Source: Corallococcus sicarius (lineage in GTDB: Bacteria > Myxococcota > Myxococcia > Myxococcales > Myxococcaceae). From it: DNA of 43,233 nt. A program made the position numbers and the translations under genes. The stretch is taken from NCBI RefSeq assembly GCF_003611735.1, contig NZ_RAWG01000047.1, positions 1 through 43,233 on the forward strand, written 5' to 3'. Of this stretch, positions 1 to 7,485 are shown one piece after another (position 1 is the first letter of the stretch; each line of letters opens with the position of its first letter). The notes beneath the pieces are model-generated. The model saw only the letters and a program-made list of their open reading frames with translations. It made no database searches and was not told the origin of the DNA.

Positions 1-1212
1 GGCGGCTACCAGTACAGCCGCTTCTGCGAGAGGTACGGGCGGTGGCTGGCCGCCTCCAGCGTCACCCTGCGCCAGGAGCACCGCGCCGGGGAGAAGTGCT
101 TCGTGGACTTCAGTGGGGACGGGGTGCGGGTGGTGGACGCGGCCACGGGCCAGGTGCGGGTGGCGAAGCTCTTCGTGGCGGTGCTGGGGGCCAGCAACCT
201 GACGTACGTGGAGCCCGTCTTCAGCGAGGACGTGCCCACGTGGGTGGGCTGCCACGTGCGGGCCTTCGAGTACTTCGGCGGTGTCACCGAGTTGGTGGTG
301 CCCGACAACCTCAAGTCAGGCGTCACCCGGGCGCACCGGTACGAGCCGGACTTGAACCCCACGTATGCGGACCTGGCGCGGCACTACGGCTTCGCGATTC
401 TGCCCGCGCGCCCGCGGCGGCCTCGGGACAAGGCCAAGGTGGAGGTGGGCGTGCTGCTGGCGGAGCGGTGGATTCTGGCGGCGCTGCGCCACCGGAACTT
501 CACGTCGCTGGCCCAGGTGCAGGAGGCGGTGAGGCCGTTGCTGGAGAAGCTCAACACGCGGCCCATGCGCAAGCTGGGCACGTCGCGCTGGGAACTCTTC
601 GAGCAGGTGGAGCGCACCACGCTGCGGACCCTGCCGGCGCGGCCGTACGAGCTGGCCTTCTGGAAGAAGGCGCGCGTCAATATCGACTACCACGTGGAGC
701 TGGAGGGCCACGGGTACAGCGTGCCGTACACGCTGGTGGGCAAGCCGGTGGAGGTGCGCCACACGGAAGGCTGCGTCGAAGTCTTCCTCGGGGGCCGCCG
801 CGTGGCCAGCCACGTGCGCAGCCTGGAGAAGGGGCGCTTCACCACGCAGCCCGAGCACATGCCCGCCTCCCACCGGCAGCACGCGGAGTGGACACCCTCG
901 CGCCTCATCCGCTGGGCCGAAGGCGTGGGCCCCTCGTGCGCGAAGCTGGTGGAGGAGCTCATGACGAAGCGGCCCCACCCGCAGCAGGGCTTCCGCTCGG
1001 CGCTGGGCGTGCTGCGCCTGGCCGACGAGAAGAAGTACGGCAAGCCTCGCGTGGAGAAGGCGTGCGCCCGCGCCCTGCGCCACCGCGCCATCAGCTACAA
1101 GTCCGTCGTCGCCATCCTCCAGCACCGCCTCGAGGACACCGACGAGACGACGGCCGACAAGGGCCCGCTGCCCGAGCACGAGAACGTGCGCGGCGCCCAC
1201 TACTACCACTGA
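1..1212 (+). CDS. istA: IS21-family transposase IstA (5' truncated by window)
   Basis: This is the cut-and-paste transposase of the element. The frame is open from base 1, so about 100 N-terminal residues, including the helix-turn-helix, lie outside the window. A DDE retroviral-integrase-type catalytic core is visible: FVDFSGD at about 100-120, VPDN at about 300-312 and the acidic residue of KAKVEVGV at about 430-450. The C-terminal half includes the basic region followed by the Mu-type C-terminal domain (EGHGYSVPY). 403 residues are visible, against about 500 for the family. It is followed after 141 bp by istB. No internal stop or frameshift is seen, so the visible part looks intact. Confidence 0.93.
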   Translation, partial: GGYQYSRFCERYGRWLAASSVTLRQEHRAGEKCFVDFSGDGVRVVDAATGQVRVAKLFVAVLGASNLTYVEPVFSEDVPTWVGCHVRAFEYFGGVTELVVPDNLKSGVTRAHRYEPDLNPTYADLARHYGFAILPARPRRPRDKAKVEVGVLLAERWILAALRHRNFTSLAQVQEAVRPLLEKLNTRPMRKLGTSRWELFEQVERTTLRTLPARPYELAFWKKARVNIDYHVELEGHGYSVPYTLVGKPVEVRHTEGCVEVFLGGRRVASHVRSLEKGRFTTQPEHMPASHRQHAEWTPSRLIRWAEGVGPSCAKLVEELMTKRPHPQQGFRSALGVLRLADEKKYGKPRVEKACARALRHRAISYKSVVAILQHRLEDTDETTADKGPLPEHENVRGAHYYH

Positions 1213-1287
1213 CAGCACGCGTGGCTTGACGGCCGTGCGCGGACATTCCCCGGCGGTGCTGGTCCTGAGTCTCCCAGCATCGGAGGT

Positions 1288-1325
1288 GGCCTGCGCGCGC
1301 CCTGGCACCAGGGCGCGCGCAGGCC
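1288..1325. repeat. Perfect 18-bp inverted repeat between istA and istB
   Basis: The arms 1288-1305 and 1308-1325 are exact reverse complements separated by two bases (CA), and are almost entirely G/C. The transcript could form a very stable hairpin 75 bp after the istA stop and 28 bp before the istB start. There is no T-tract. It may attenuate transcription or limit translation of istB relative to istA; that role is inferred. Confidence 0.85.
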
Positions 1326-1353
1326 GGACGACGAGACCGAAAGAGAGCAAGAG

Positions 1354-2112
1354 ATGCTGGTGGACCAGACGCTGGAGAAGCTCAACGCGATGAAGCTGCA
1401 CGGCATGGCCAACTACCTGCGCAGCTGGGTGGAGAAGCCTGGCGACAAAGGCCTGAGCGCCACGGACCTGGTGGGCCTCTTGGCGGACGCGGAGTGGATG
1501 TACCGGGAGAACAAGAAGCTCACCTCGCGCCTGCAGCACGCGAAGCTGCGCCAGCAGGCGTGCCTGGAGGACATCGACTACGCCCACGCCCGGGGACTGA
1601 CGAAGCCGCAGGTGCTGGAGCTGTCCACCTCGAAGTGGGTGGCCGACAGGCAGAACGTGCTGCTGACCGGACCTACCGGCGTGGGCAAGAGCTACCTGGC
1701 GTGCGCGCTGGGACAGAAGGCGTGCCGTGACGGCTACAGCGTCGTGTACCGCCGCGCTTCACGCCTCTTCGATGAGCTGGCCCAGGCCCGCGCGGACGGC
1801 ACGCACCCGCACGCGCTCAAACGGCTGGCCAAGGCCCAGGTGCTCATCCTCGACGACTTCGGCCTGGAGCCGCTGGGCTCGGCGGAGCGCAAGGAACTGC
1901 TCGAAGTCTTGGAGGACCGCTACCACCAGTCCTCGACGGTGGTGACCTCCCAACTGGAGCCCAAGGACTGGCACGCCGTCATTGGCGACGCGACGCTGGC
2001 CGACGCCATCCTCGACCGGCTCGTCCACAACGCCCACCGCCTCCGGCTCGCCGGAGACTCCATCCGCAAGGCGGACGCGAATTTGACGAAGGCTCGTAAG
2101 CAGGTGAAGTGA
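1354..2112 (+). CDS. istB: IS21-family ATPase helper IstB
   Basis: This AAA+ ATPase of the DnaC/IstB type assembles on target DNA and activates IstA. The 252 residues match family length. Walker A is GPTGVGKS (residues ~108-115) and Walker B is LILDDFG (~165-171); the sensor region follows (VVTSQLEP). The N-terminal helical region starts MLVDQTLEKLNAMKLHGM, typical of the family. Start at 1354 is supported by that N-terminus and the GAGAGCAAGAG purine stretch just upstream. It lies downstream of the strong inverted repeat at 1288-1325, which may set its expression relative to istA. It is complete, so with istA intact the element could still be active, subject to the missing left end. Confidence 0.95.
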   Translation: MLVDQTLEKLNAMKLHGMANYLRSWVEKPGDKGLSATDLVGLLADAEWMYRENKKLTSRLQHAKLRQQACLEDIDYAHARGLTKPQVLELSTSKWVADRQNVLLTGPTGVGKSYLACALGQKACRDGYSVVYRRASRLFDELAQARADGTHPHALKRLAKAQVLILDDFGLEPLGSAERKELLEVLEDRYHQSSTVVTSQLEPKDWHAVIGDATLADAILDRLVHNAHRLRLAGDSIRKADANLTKARKQVK

Positions 2113-2135
2113 TGGAACGTCCCAGCGTCGCTGAC

Positions 2136-2212
2136 GCTCCGACTGCTCGCCTTGGCCGGAACGGCTGCTCGGCTTGAGCTGGAATGGGTGCTCACCATCG
2201 CCGGAATACGCA
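2136..2212. repeat. IS21 right-end terminal repeats (~22-bp period)
   Basis: Units related to GGAA(T/C)GG(C/G)TGCTC recur at 22-23 bp spacing. The TGCTC core is at 2144, 2166 and 2189, and GGAA(T/C) at 2158, 2181 and 2203. This matches the tandem transposase-binding repeats of IS21 ends. The ATG at 2184, the first start of the following toxin-like frame, sits inside one unit. Confidence 0.65.
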
Positions 2213-2738
2213 CTTCGAGTTCCATCCGGGGCTGGGGCCCACGGAAGCGGGCATGTTCCGCCTGTTCCGAGTGAACTTGCGGACTCCGCCGAGTGTCATT
2301 CTCCCATCGCAGACCCAGCAGACGCTCCCACACACCGGAGACTGGCGGAGTACACAGTGGCAAGAGGGGCAGGAAGGTGTGCTGTACGTTCTCCGCGACA
2401 AGAAGAGCGGGGAGCTTTTGAAGGTGGGCAAGACAGAAATCGCTACGTGGGAAGGTCGATTCGAGCCCTACGCAAGGGCCGCCAGGAGGACGGGACGCGA
2501 GCTTGAGCTTGATACGTGGACCGTGCCGAAGGACTCATCGCGGTCCATCGAATACCTTGAGGCGCAGGTGCGCGCTCAGCTTGAAGGCCAGGGGCACAGA
2601 CTTCCATGGGATAACACAGGCGGCCGACTTGGACGGCCCGGTCCCGGCGTGCCAGGCGTCTATCAGTCCACCACCGCGGAGCAGGGCTACGTGTGGGACG
2701 GCGAGACCTACGTGAAGACGGGGGAGGGCAGTAAGTGA
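2184..2738 (+). pseudogene. Headless GIY-YIG-like toxin domain, 5' end replaced by IS21
   Basis: The 184-residue frame holds a region resembling the GIY-YIG nuclease fold: VLYVLRD (GIY strand, residues ~67-73), LLKVGKTE (YVG strand, ~79-86), an Arg and Tyr about 10 residues on, and EYLEAQVRAQLE carrying the usual late Glu (~123-134). The tail LPWDNTGGRLGRPGPG is of the kind seen at C-termini of polymorphic toxins. The first ~10 residues are encoded by the IS right end, so the native N-terminus (secretion and processing modules) has been lost; IS21 supplies the ATG. Its stop overlaps the GTG of the next gene (GTGA), the usual toxin-immunity layout. Activity of the fragment is unknown. Family assignment is by motif reading only. 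Confidence 0.6.
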
Positions 2739-3124
2739 GCGAGGACGGCCTTGGCGAGGACATTTCGGACGGGTTCTGGTCCATCATTGAGCGCGCGGGC
2801 CAAGACCGCCTGAAGTTGCGGGATATCTTGTGGGACCTGTCCGAAGAGGAGGTCGCCCGCTTCCACAAAGAGTTCGTGCTGGCCACCTCCGTGCTCAGGG
2901 GCGAGCCCTTCGACGCCTTGCTCTACGAGGCCGGTGAATCCGAGGATGGCGTGATGGACGTCGCCTACTGGGTCGTTGCGCAAGGGCGTGCGCTCTACGA
3001 CGCAGTGCTCAAGAACCCCGACTCGATTCCGCGCCACGTCCACGTAGGGGACCCCGCTCTCATGCATCACATTCCGGGAAGGGTGTTCTACGAGCGGTTC
3101 GGCAAGGAACTGGACTTCTACTGA
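2735..3124 (+). CDS. DUF4240 protein, probable immunity protein
   Basis: The 129-residue protein fits DUF4240. It has an N-terminal FWSIIERAG, then LSEEEVARFHKEF, and the signature segment EDGVMDVAYWVVAQGRALY followed by NPDSIP. DUF4240 proteins often lie next to C-terminal toxin domains. The GTG start overlaps the stop of the GIY-YIG-like frame (GTGA), so the two were probably translated together, and an immunity role is inferred. No signal peptide or membrane segment is seen, consistent with a cytoplasmic inhibitor. It is intact even though its partner has been beheaded by IS21. A GTG start without a separate strong ribosome site supports translational coupling. Confidence 0.72.
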   Translation: MSEDGLGEDISDGFWSIIERAGQDRLKLRDILWDLSEEEVARFHKEFVLATSVLRGEPFDALLYEAGESEDGVMDVAYWVVAQGRALYDAVLKNPDSIPRHVHVGDPALMHHIPGRVFYERFGKELDFY

Positions 3125-3316
3125 GCCGGGTCGAGCCCTGCCTTCCGAGCGCGTGCTCACGGTCATGACGTAGCGCTGACTGCGACGTCGATCCACCCGC
3201 CCGCTCGGTCCCGACGACGAACTGCTTCGCACGCTCTTGCCCGACGAGGAGGCCTGACCGTAAGCGGCGGCCTTTCGGGAGGGGCCCATGGTCCTCACAG
3301 GCCCCGCCGAAGCCGC

Positions 3317-4480
3317 CTAGAACAGCGACATGCCCAGCGTGATGCTGGTCAGGAACCCACCGTGCTGGGACAGGTCCAGCGCGGCCCGGGTGAGGAAGTC
3401 CTGCTGCCCGCCGTCGCGCACGGTCCAGTTGTCCTCGCGCAGCCGGAAGCCCCAGCCCACGCGCAGGCCCAGGTACATGGGCCCCATCGCCTGGCGCAGG
3501 CCGATGGCCGCCGTCGCCACCGGCGTCATCAGCATGTCCGTGTAGCGGACCTCGCCTCCGTTGATCTCCGTGGTCGCCTCGCCGCCCAGGTTGAAGCTGG
3601 TGCCCGCCTCCACGAAGGGGCTCGTGGACACCTCGCCAAACGGATACAGCCGGACCAGGGGACCCACGCGCAGACCCCACGCGCCCGTGCCGCCGCTCAC
3701 GTTGAGGCCCAGCCACGGCGCCACCCGGTACTCCAGCTCCCCTCCGAAGATGCCCGACGGGCTGTTGAAGCCCAGCGCCACGCCCAGGTCCAGGTTCGTC
3801 CGGCCACGGCGGCGGGAGGGACGGCGATCCACCGAGTCGGAGCTGTCGCGCCCCATCGAGTCCTGCGACATCCCATCCGTCATCGGCGCATCCACCGCCG
3901 CGAACTCCGGGCCCTCCGCGCTCCGGTACTCCCGTGACCCGGGCTCCTCCGGGACCCGCGAAACTTCCGGCGCCTCCGCGACCACCGCGCGGCCGTTGCC
4001 CGTGGACGTCCCGCCGCCCTCCGCCGTGGCCACCGGCACCTCCTGGCGCGGGACGACCTCCATCTTCCCGGCCTCCGCGAGCAGCGCCTGCGCCATCGCC
4101 ACCGAGCCCTTGTCGCTCAGGCTGGGATTGACGAACTCATAGGAGAGCGTCTTGGTGCGCACCGGCTTCTCGGTTGTCTGCAATTGATAGCTCAGCCGGT
4201 ACTTCTTCCCCGCGCGCGTCACCTTCGCGGTGATGATCAGGTCCGCCGCCCCTTCTGCCTCCGGATCCACCACCAGCTCGGCGGAGCCCGTCTGCCGCAG
4301 CGCCTCGTCCAGGCCATACCGCGTCCGCGCCTCCACCGTGGGAGCGCTCAGCCCGTCCGCGTCCACCTCGCTGCTCACCTGCGTGAGCTTCAGGTGCAGC
4401 GGGTCGGCCAGGGACGACAGGGGCAACAGGGTCGCGGCCAGCAGCATGCTGGCACGCACCCGGAGAGCACTGGGGCGCAT
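3317..4480 (-). CDS. Secreted outer-membrane beta-barrel protein
   Basis: I chose the ATG at 4480 because it gives a clean signal peptide (MRPSALRVRASMLLAATLL, cleavage near SLADP) with GAGGA eight to nine bases upstream. An earlier ATG at 4549 would add 23 residues without signal-peptide character. Residues ~25-140 form a soluble alpha/beta region with DLIITAKVTRAGKKYRL, loosely like periplasmic domains of the CsgG/FlgO type. A low-complexity acidic/Ser linker (~145-225) follows. The last ~160 residues alternate hydrophobic and polar residues (LDLGVALGFNS, GLRVGPLVRLYPFG, MYLGLRVGWGF) and end in Phe (LGMSLF), typical of an OmpA/OMP-type barrel. Substrate or partner is not evident. It is divergent from the gene at 4645. 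Confidence 0.7.
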   Translation of the reverse strand: MRPSALRVRASMLLAATLLPLSSLADPLHLKLTQVSSEVDADGLSAPTVEARTRYGLDEALRQTGSAELVVDPEAEGAADLIITAKVTRAGKKYRLSYQLQTTEKPVRTKTLSYEFVNPSLSDKGSVAMAQALLAEAGKMEVVPRQEVPVATAEGGGTSTGNGRAVVAEAPEVSRVPEEPGSREYRSAEGPEFAAVDAPMTDGMSQDSMGRDSSDSVDRRPSRRRGRTNLDLGVALGFNSPSGIFGGELEYRVAPWLGLNVSGGTGAWGLRVGPLVRLYPFGEVSTSPFVEAGTSFNLGGEATTEINGGEVRYTDMLMTPVATAAIGLRQAMGPMYLGLRVGWGFRLREDNWTVRDGGQQDFLTRAALDLSQHGGFLTSITLGMSLF

Positions 4481-4644
4481 GAAGGGGTCCTCGAAAGGGT
4501 GTGGGAAATGAGGCGAACCACCAGACGGCCCGACGCTGTCGTTATTCACCGGCAGCGGACCGTCCGCGGCGCCCCGTGTCGGCGTGAGCCACGGGCGGCG
4601 TGATACCTTCCACGCCTCCGCGCGCGCTCACGAGTCCTGTCCCC

Positions 4645-5505
4645 ATGTCCAGCCCCTGGTTCGACGTCCCCTATGTGTTCTGCCGTCTGCGCATGACCGT
4701 CTCGCATGCCTTCCGGAAGAAGGAGCCTGGACAGGAGAAGGATCCCCTCTTCACGTCGCACAGCACCGACTACGTCATCGTGGGCACGTTCCAACTTCAA
4801 CGCATGCCGTTCAGCGTGCGCCCCACCTTCTCCAACCCCAAGGTGAGCCTCCGGGTTTCGGGTTGGTCGCTGTCGGGGATGTCGGGGGGGAAGGGGTCGG
4901 GCGCCTGGGAGACGGGCACGCGGAAGGATTTCACCGGAAACACGACACCGGGCTCCGTCAACCTGGAAATCTATCCAGACGAAGGACACCAGACCAACTT
5001 CCATACCCGGGACGATGACAAGTTTGGAATCAAGCTGGCGACCCACTCCTGGGAGCGCAGCAGCACGGGCTTCAACCAGGAGGCGCGTGACACGGAGGAG
5101 GGCCACATCAGCTTCTTCCTCCAGCAGCCCTTCCCGGCGAAGCCGGGCGAGGTGCGCCTCAAGGACAAGCTGCCCGACCTGCTGCTGAACACCCCCTTCT
5201 GCCTTGCCGTCACCGCCTGTGAGCCCCCCCGCATCTCCGGCTCCTTCCGCCTCACGCCCGGGCTTCCCGCCTTCCGCATCGTGGACGACACGGTGGACCA
5301 GAACCCCATCCCCCACTGCCGCGTGCGCGTGCAGTGCCCGGATGGCGTGGCGCGTGAGTTCGTCGCAGACGATGCGGGGGAGGTCTTCATCCCCCGCTCC
5401 GGCAAGGAGGTCTACACGCTGCTGGAGGTCCTGGAGGACGCCGCGCCCGTCTCCCTGTCGCGGCCCGTGGGTTGGACCGTTGAATCCATGCCGGCCCTGC
5501 CCTGA
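4645..5505 (+). CDS. Uncharacterised soluble protein
   Basis: I do not recognise this family. The ATG at 4645 (MSSPWFDVPYVFCRL) is preferred over one at 4600, whose extra residues are Pro/Ser-rich and unlike coding sequence. The 286-residue product has no signal peptide or membrane segment. The first ~180 residues are rich in aromatic and polar residues (FSNPKVSLRVSGWSLSG, GSVNLEIYPDEGHQTN). The last ~90 residues (VDQNPIPHCRVRVQC to YTLLEVLED) look like a small beta-sandwich of the kind found in carboxypeptidase-regulatory or Ig-like modules. It is followed 30 bp later by a short frame (5536) that may be the remnant of a co-transcribed gene. The coding call rests on strong GC3 bias. Confidence 0.6.
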   Translation: MSSPWFDVPYVFCRLRMTVSHAFRKKEPGQEKDPLFTSHSTDYVIVGTFQLQRMPFSVRPTFSNPKVSLRVSGWSLSGMSGGKGSGAWETGTRKDFTGNTTPGSVNLEIYPDEGHQTNFHTRDDDKFGIKLATHSWERSSTGFNQEARDTEEGHISFFLQQPFPAKPGEVRLKDKLPDLLLNTPFCLAVTACEPPRISGSFRLTPGLPAFRIVDDTVDQNPIPHCRVRVQCPDGVAREFVADDAGEVFIPRSGKEVYTLLEVLEDAAPVSLSRPVGWTVESMPALP

Positions 5506-5535
5506 ACCTCCTCCTCGCGAGACACCCTCCGACCC

Positions 5536-5727
5536 ATGCCGAATCTCGACGCGCTGCTGAAGGACACGATGCTGCTGACCGCGGCACCCGGAGCGCCGTG
5601 GAAGGACTTTGGCGGCGACAAGGTCCACGCCGAAGCCTCCGCCACCCGGAGCGCCGGAGCGCCGGAGCGCCCTGGGCCTGGTCGTGCTCGTGGCCATCAC
5701 GGTGGGCCTGCTGGCCGCGCTGCGTGA
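5536..5727 (+). pseudogene. Gene start fused out of frame to the histidine-kinase gene
   Basis: An ATG frame begins MPNLDALLKDTMLLTAAPG, with good codon bias for ~45 residues. It then enters three tandem copies of CGGAGCGC (5647-5670), after which this frame becomes non-coding in character (PGPGRARGHHGGP) while the kinase frame takes over. With one or four copies of the 8-bp unit the two frames would join in phase. It may be the true N-terminus of the kinase gene with a slipped repeat, or the remnant of a different gene joined to the kinase by deletion. It lies 30 bp after the gene at 4645. Confidence 0.45.
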
Positions 5728-6838
5728 AGGGGACTACTCCGTGCGCGGCCGGGGCGAGCTGCCGGGCGACCCATTGGGTGAGGTGCTCCTGGAGGTCAAC
5801 GCGCTGGGGGACACGCTGCGCGAGCAGCGGCTGGGCGCGATGGAGGCGGGCGCGCGGCTCGGGCAGGTGATGGAGGCCATCGACGTGGCGGTGCTCGCCT
5901 TCGACGCAGCGGGCACGCTCAAGCTGGTGAACCGCGCGGGCGCCCGGCTCGTGGGCCTGCCGCGCGCGCAGCTGCTGGGACAGCGGGCCGAAGCGCTGGG
6001 CTGCGGGGAGCTGCTGGAGGGCCCCGCGCCGCGCAGGCTCACGCGCGCCTTCGCGCAGGAGGGCGGCCCCTACGAGCTGTGGCGGGGGATGTTCCGGGAG
6101 GGCGGCCAGCCGCACCAGCTGGTGGTGCTCACGGACCTGCGTCTGGCATTGCGCGAGGAGGAGCGCGAGGCGTGGCGCCGGCTGGTGCGCGTGCTCAGCC
6201 ATGAAATCAACCACTCGCTCACGCCCATCCAGTCCATCGCGGACGCGCTGAAGGACCTGGTGGCCCAGGTTCCGCGCCCCGCGGACTGGGAGGAGGACAC
6301 GCGGCATGGGCTGGGCATCATCGCCCGCAGGGCGGAGTCCCTGGCGCGCTTCATGTCCGCCCACGCGCGGCTGGCCCGCCTGCCGCCGCCCACGCCGGGC
6401 ACGGTGGAGGTGGAGCCCTGGGTGCGGCGCGTGGTGGCGCTGGAGCCGCGCCTTGTGGTGGCGGTGCGCTCCGGCCCCGCGCTCACGGTGCCAGGGGATG
6501 GCGACCAGCTGGAGCAATTGCTCATCAACCTGGTGCGCAACGCCGTGGACGCGGTGCTGTCCAATGAAGGGGGCGCGGGCGGTGTCTGGGTTTCCTGGGC
6601 GGTGCACGCGCCCGGCGCGGTGGAGGTCTGGGTGGAGGACGAGGGCCCGGGCCTGGCGGACACCGCGAACCTCTTCGTGCCCTTCTTCACCACCAAACCG
6701 CAGGGCAATGGCATTGGCCTGGCGCTCAGCCGGCAGATTGCCGAAGCGCACGGCGGCAGTCTGCGATTGGAGAACCGCACCGACGGGCGCGGCTGCCGCG
6801 CTCGGCTCAGGCTCCCGCTGGACGCTCCGCGCGCGTGA
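5609..6838 (+). CDS. NtrY-like sensor histidine kinase with shortened N-terminus
   Basis: Canonical transmitter features are present: the H-box RVLSHEINHSLTPIQ with His198, N-box INLVRNAVDAV, G1 DEGPG, F-box PFFTTK and G2 GNGIGLALS. A PAS-like domain spans ~85-175 (VMEAIDVAVLAFDAAG). The N-terminus keeps one short hydrophobic stretch (~21-36) running straight into a HAMP-like region (LREGDYSVRGRG). The upstream membrane and sensory part expected for this family is absent. The only in-frame start is a TTG at 5609, with an in-frame stop at 5576 and no convincing ribosome site, so the listed start is tentative. No response regulator is adjacent. Its 3' end overlaps the convergent gene at 6807 by 32 bp. 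The kinase core is certain; whether it is expressed is not. Confidence 0.8.
   Translation: MAATRSTPKPPPPGAPERRSALGLVVLVAITVGLLAALREGDYSVRGRGELPGDPLGEVLLEVNALGDTLREQRLGAMEAGARLGQVMEAIDVAVLAFDAAGTLKLVNRAGARLVGLPRAQLLGQRAEALGCGELLEGPAPRRLTRAFAQEGGPYELWRGMFREGGQPHQLVVLTDLRLALREEEREAWRRLVRVLSHEINHSLTPIQSIADALKDLVAQVPRPADWEEDTRHGLGIIARRAESLARFMSAHARLARLPPPTPGTVEVEPWVRRVVALEPRLVVAVRSGPALTVPGDGDQLEQLLINLVRNAVDAVLSNEGGAGGVWVSWAVHAPGAVEVWVEDEGPGLADTANLFVPFFTTKPQGNGIGLALSRQIAEAHGGSLRLENRTDGRGCRARLRLPLDAPRA
5647..5670. repeat. Three tandem copies of an 8-bp unit (CGGAGCGC)
   Basis: Copies lie at 5647-5654, 5655-5662 and 5663-5670. A 14-bp direct repeat CACCCGGAGCGCCG also occurs at 5585-5598 and 5643-5656. 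A unit length that is not a multiple of three, at the point where two coding frames meet, makes this a candidate slipped-strand site. Confidence 0.85.
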
Positions 6839-7337
6839 AGCCCGGCTTGGAGGACTCCAGCGGCTCGGGGTCCGGCGCGACCAGCTGGTAGAGCAGCGCC
6901 GTGGCCGCCCAGAAGAACAGCGCGCTGAAGCTCACGTAGACCAGCCGGGTGCCGGGCCAGACCTGGAGCGGGTGGTGGAACACCTCCGCCGCCACGAAGC
7001 CGCCCAGCCACTGGCCCGTCCAGCACAGCGCGGTGGCCCACAGCACCCGCTGCCAGGACGCCACCCGCAGCGGCCGGAACCAGTACTTGTGCAGGGCCCA
7101 CAGCACCAGCACCGCGCCGCTCCACATCCCCAGGCTGACGATGGAGAACCAGCGGTGCGGCGACTCCGGGTAGACCCAACCCCAGTCCCCGTTCATCCAC
7201 CGGAACGCCACGTTCTGCGACAGCTCCAGCAACCAGAAGCACGGCGCCAGGAAGAGCAGCTGCACCAGCAGGACCCGCCGCACCATCTCCACCAGGCCCC
7301 TGAGGAGCTGCCCATACGTCCAGGTCAGCTTGATCAT
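6807..7337 (-). CDS. Four-helix integral membrane protein, unknown function
   Basis: The 176-residue product has four hydrophobic segments: LLVQLLFLAPCFWLLEL (~22-40), FSIVSLGMWSGAVLVLWAL (~64-82), VLWATALCWTGQWLGGFVA (~98-115) and LVYVSFSALFFWAATALL (~132-150). A charged C-terminal tail follows. The ATG at 7337 has an excellent ribosome site (GAGGAGGGACC) immediately upstream. No catalytic motif stands out; conserved-looking Trp, His and Glu residues around GGFVAAEVFHH could bind a cofactor, but that is a guess. It is convergent with the kinase gene and shares 32 bp with it. I do not recognise the family. Confidence 0.7.
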   Translation of the reverse strand: MIKLTWTYGQLLRGLVEMVRRVLLVQLLFLAPCFWLLELSQNVAFRWMNGDWGWVYPESPHRWFSIVSLGMWSGAVLVLWALHKYWFRPLRVASWQRVLWATALCWTGQWLGGFVAAEVFHHPLQVWPGTRLVYVSFSALFFWAATALLYQLVAPDPEPLESSKPGFTRAERPAGA

Positions 7338-7485
7338 TGGTCCCTCCTCGGTTGCGGGTGGGTGCAGTGCTCCATGAGAAGAACGCGCTAGCCTTTCTTT
7401 CTTGATTTATTTGATTGCACGGTCTGCCCGGTTGCATCCCACCCAAGCAATCCCAATGGGTTGGATGGCCATTGCGCGCGCGGGC

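Larger units (their letters stand above)
1..2212 (+). mobile_element. IS21-family insertion sequence, left end outside the window
   Basis: The element carries istA and istB in the standard IS21 order. The left terminus is beyond base 1. The right terminus is placed at the CA at 2211-2212 because the preceding ~75 bp hold a ladder of repeats with 22-23 bp spacing (GGAAC at 2158, GGAAT at 2181 and 2203; TGCTC at 2144, 2166, 2189), as expected for the multiple terminal repeats of IS21 elements, and because IS21 ends read TG...CA. Reading frames with different character begin directly after this point. The boundary is inferred, since no left end is available for comparison. Confidence 0.8.

Noticed and set aside
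316-1587. Long open frame on the minus strand across istA and istB
   Set aside because: Composition is a shadow of the GC-rich IS genes (Arg/Ala/His-rich, no motif); istA and istB explain the DNA fully.
3125-3316. Short frame ending LLRTLLPDEEA before a stop near 3257, in the gap after the DUF4240 gene
   Set aside because: It could be the tail of a lost gene, but only ~25 codons are open and no start or family match is visible.
5647-5670. CRISPR-like or VNTR array
   Set aside because: Only three 8-bp copies with no spacers; treated as a simple tandem repeat.
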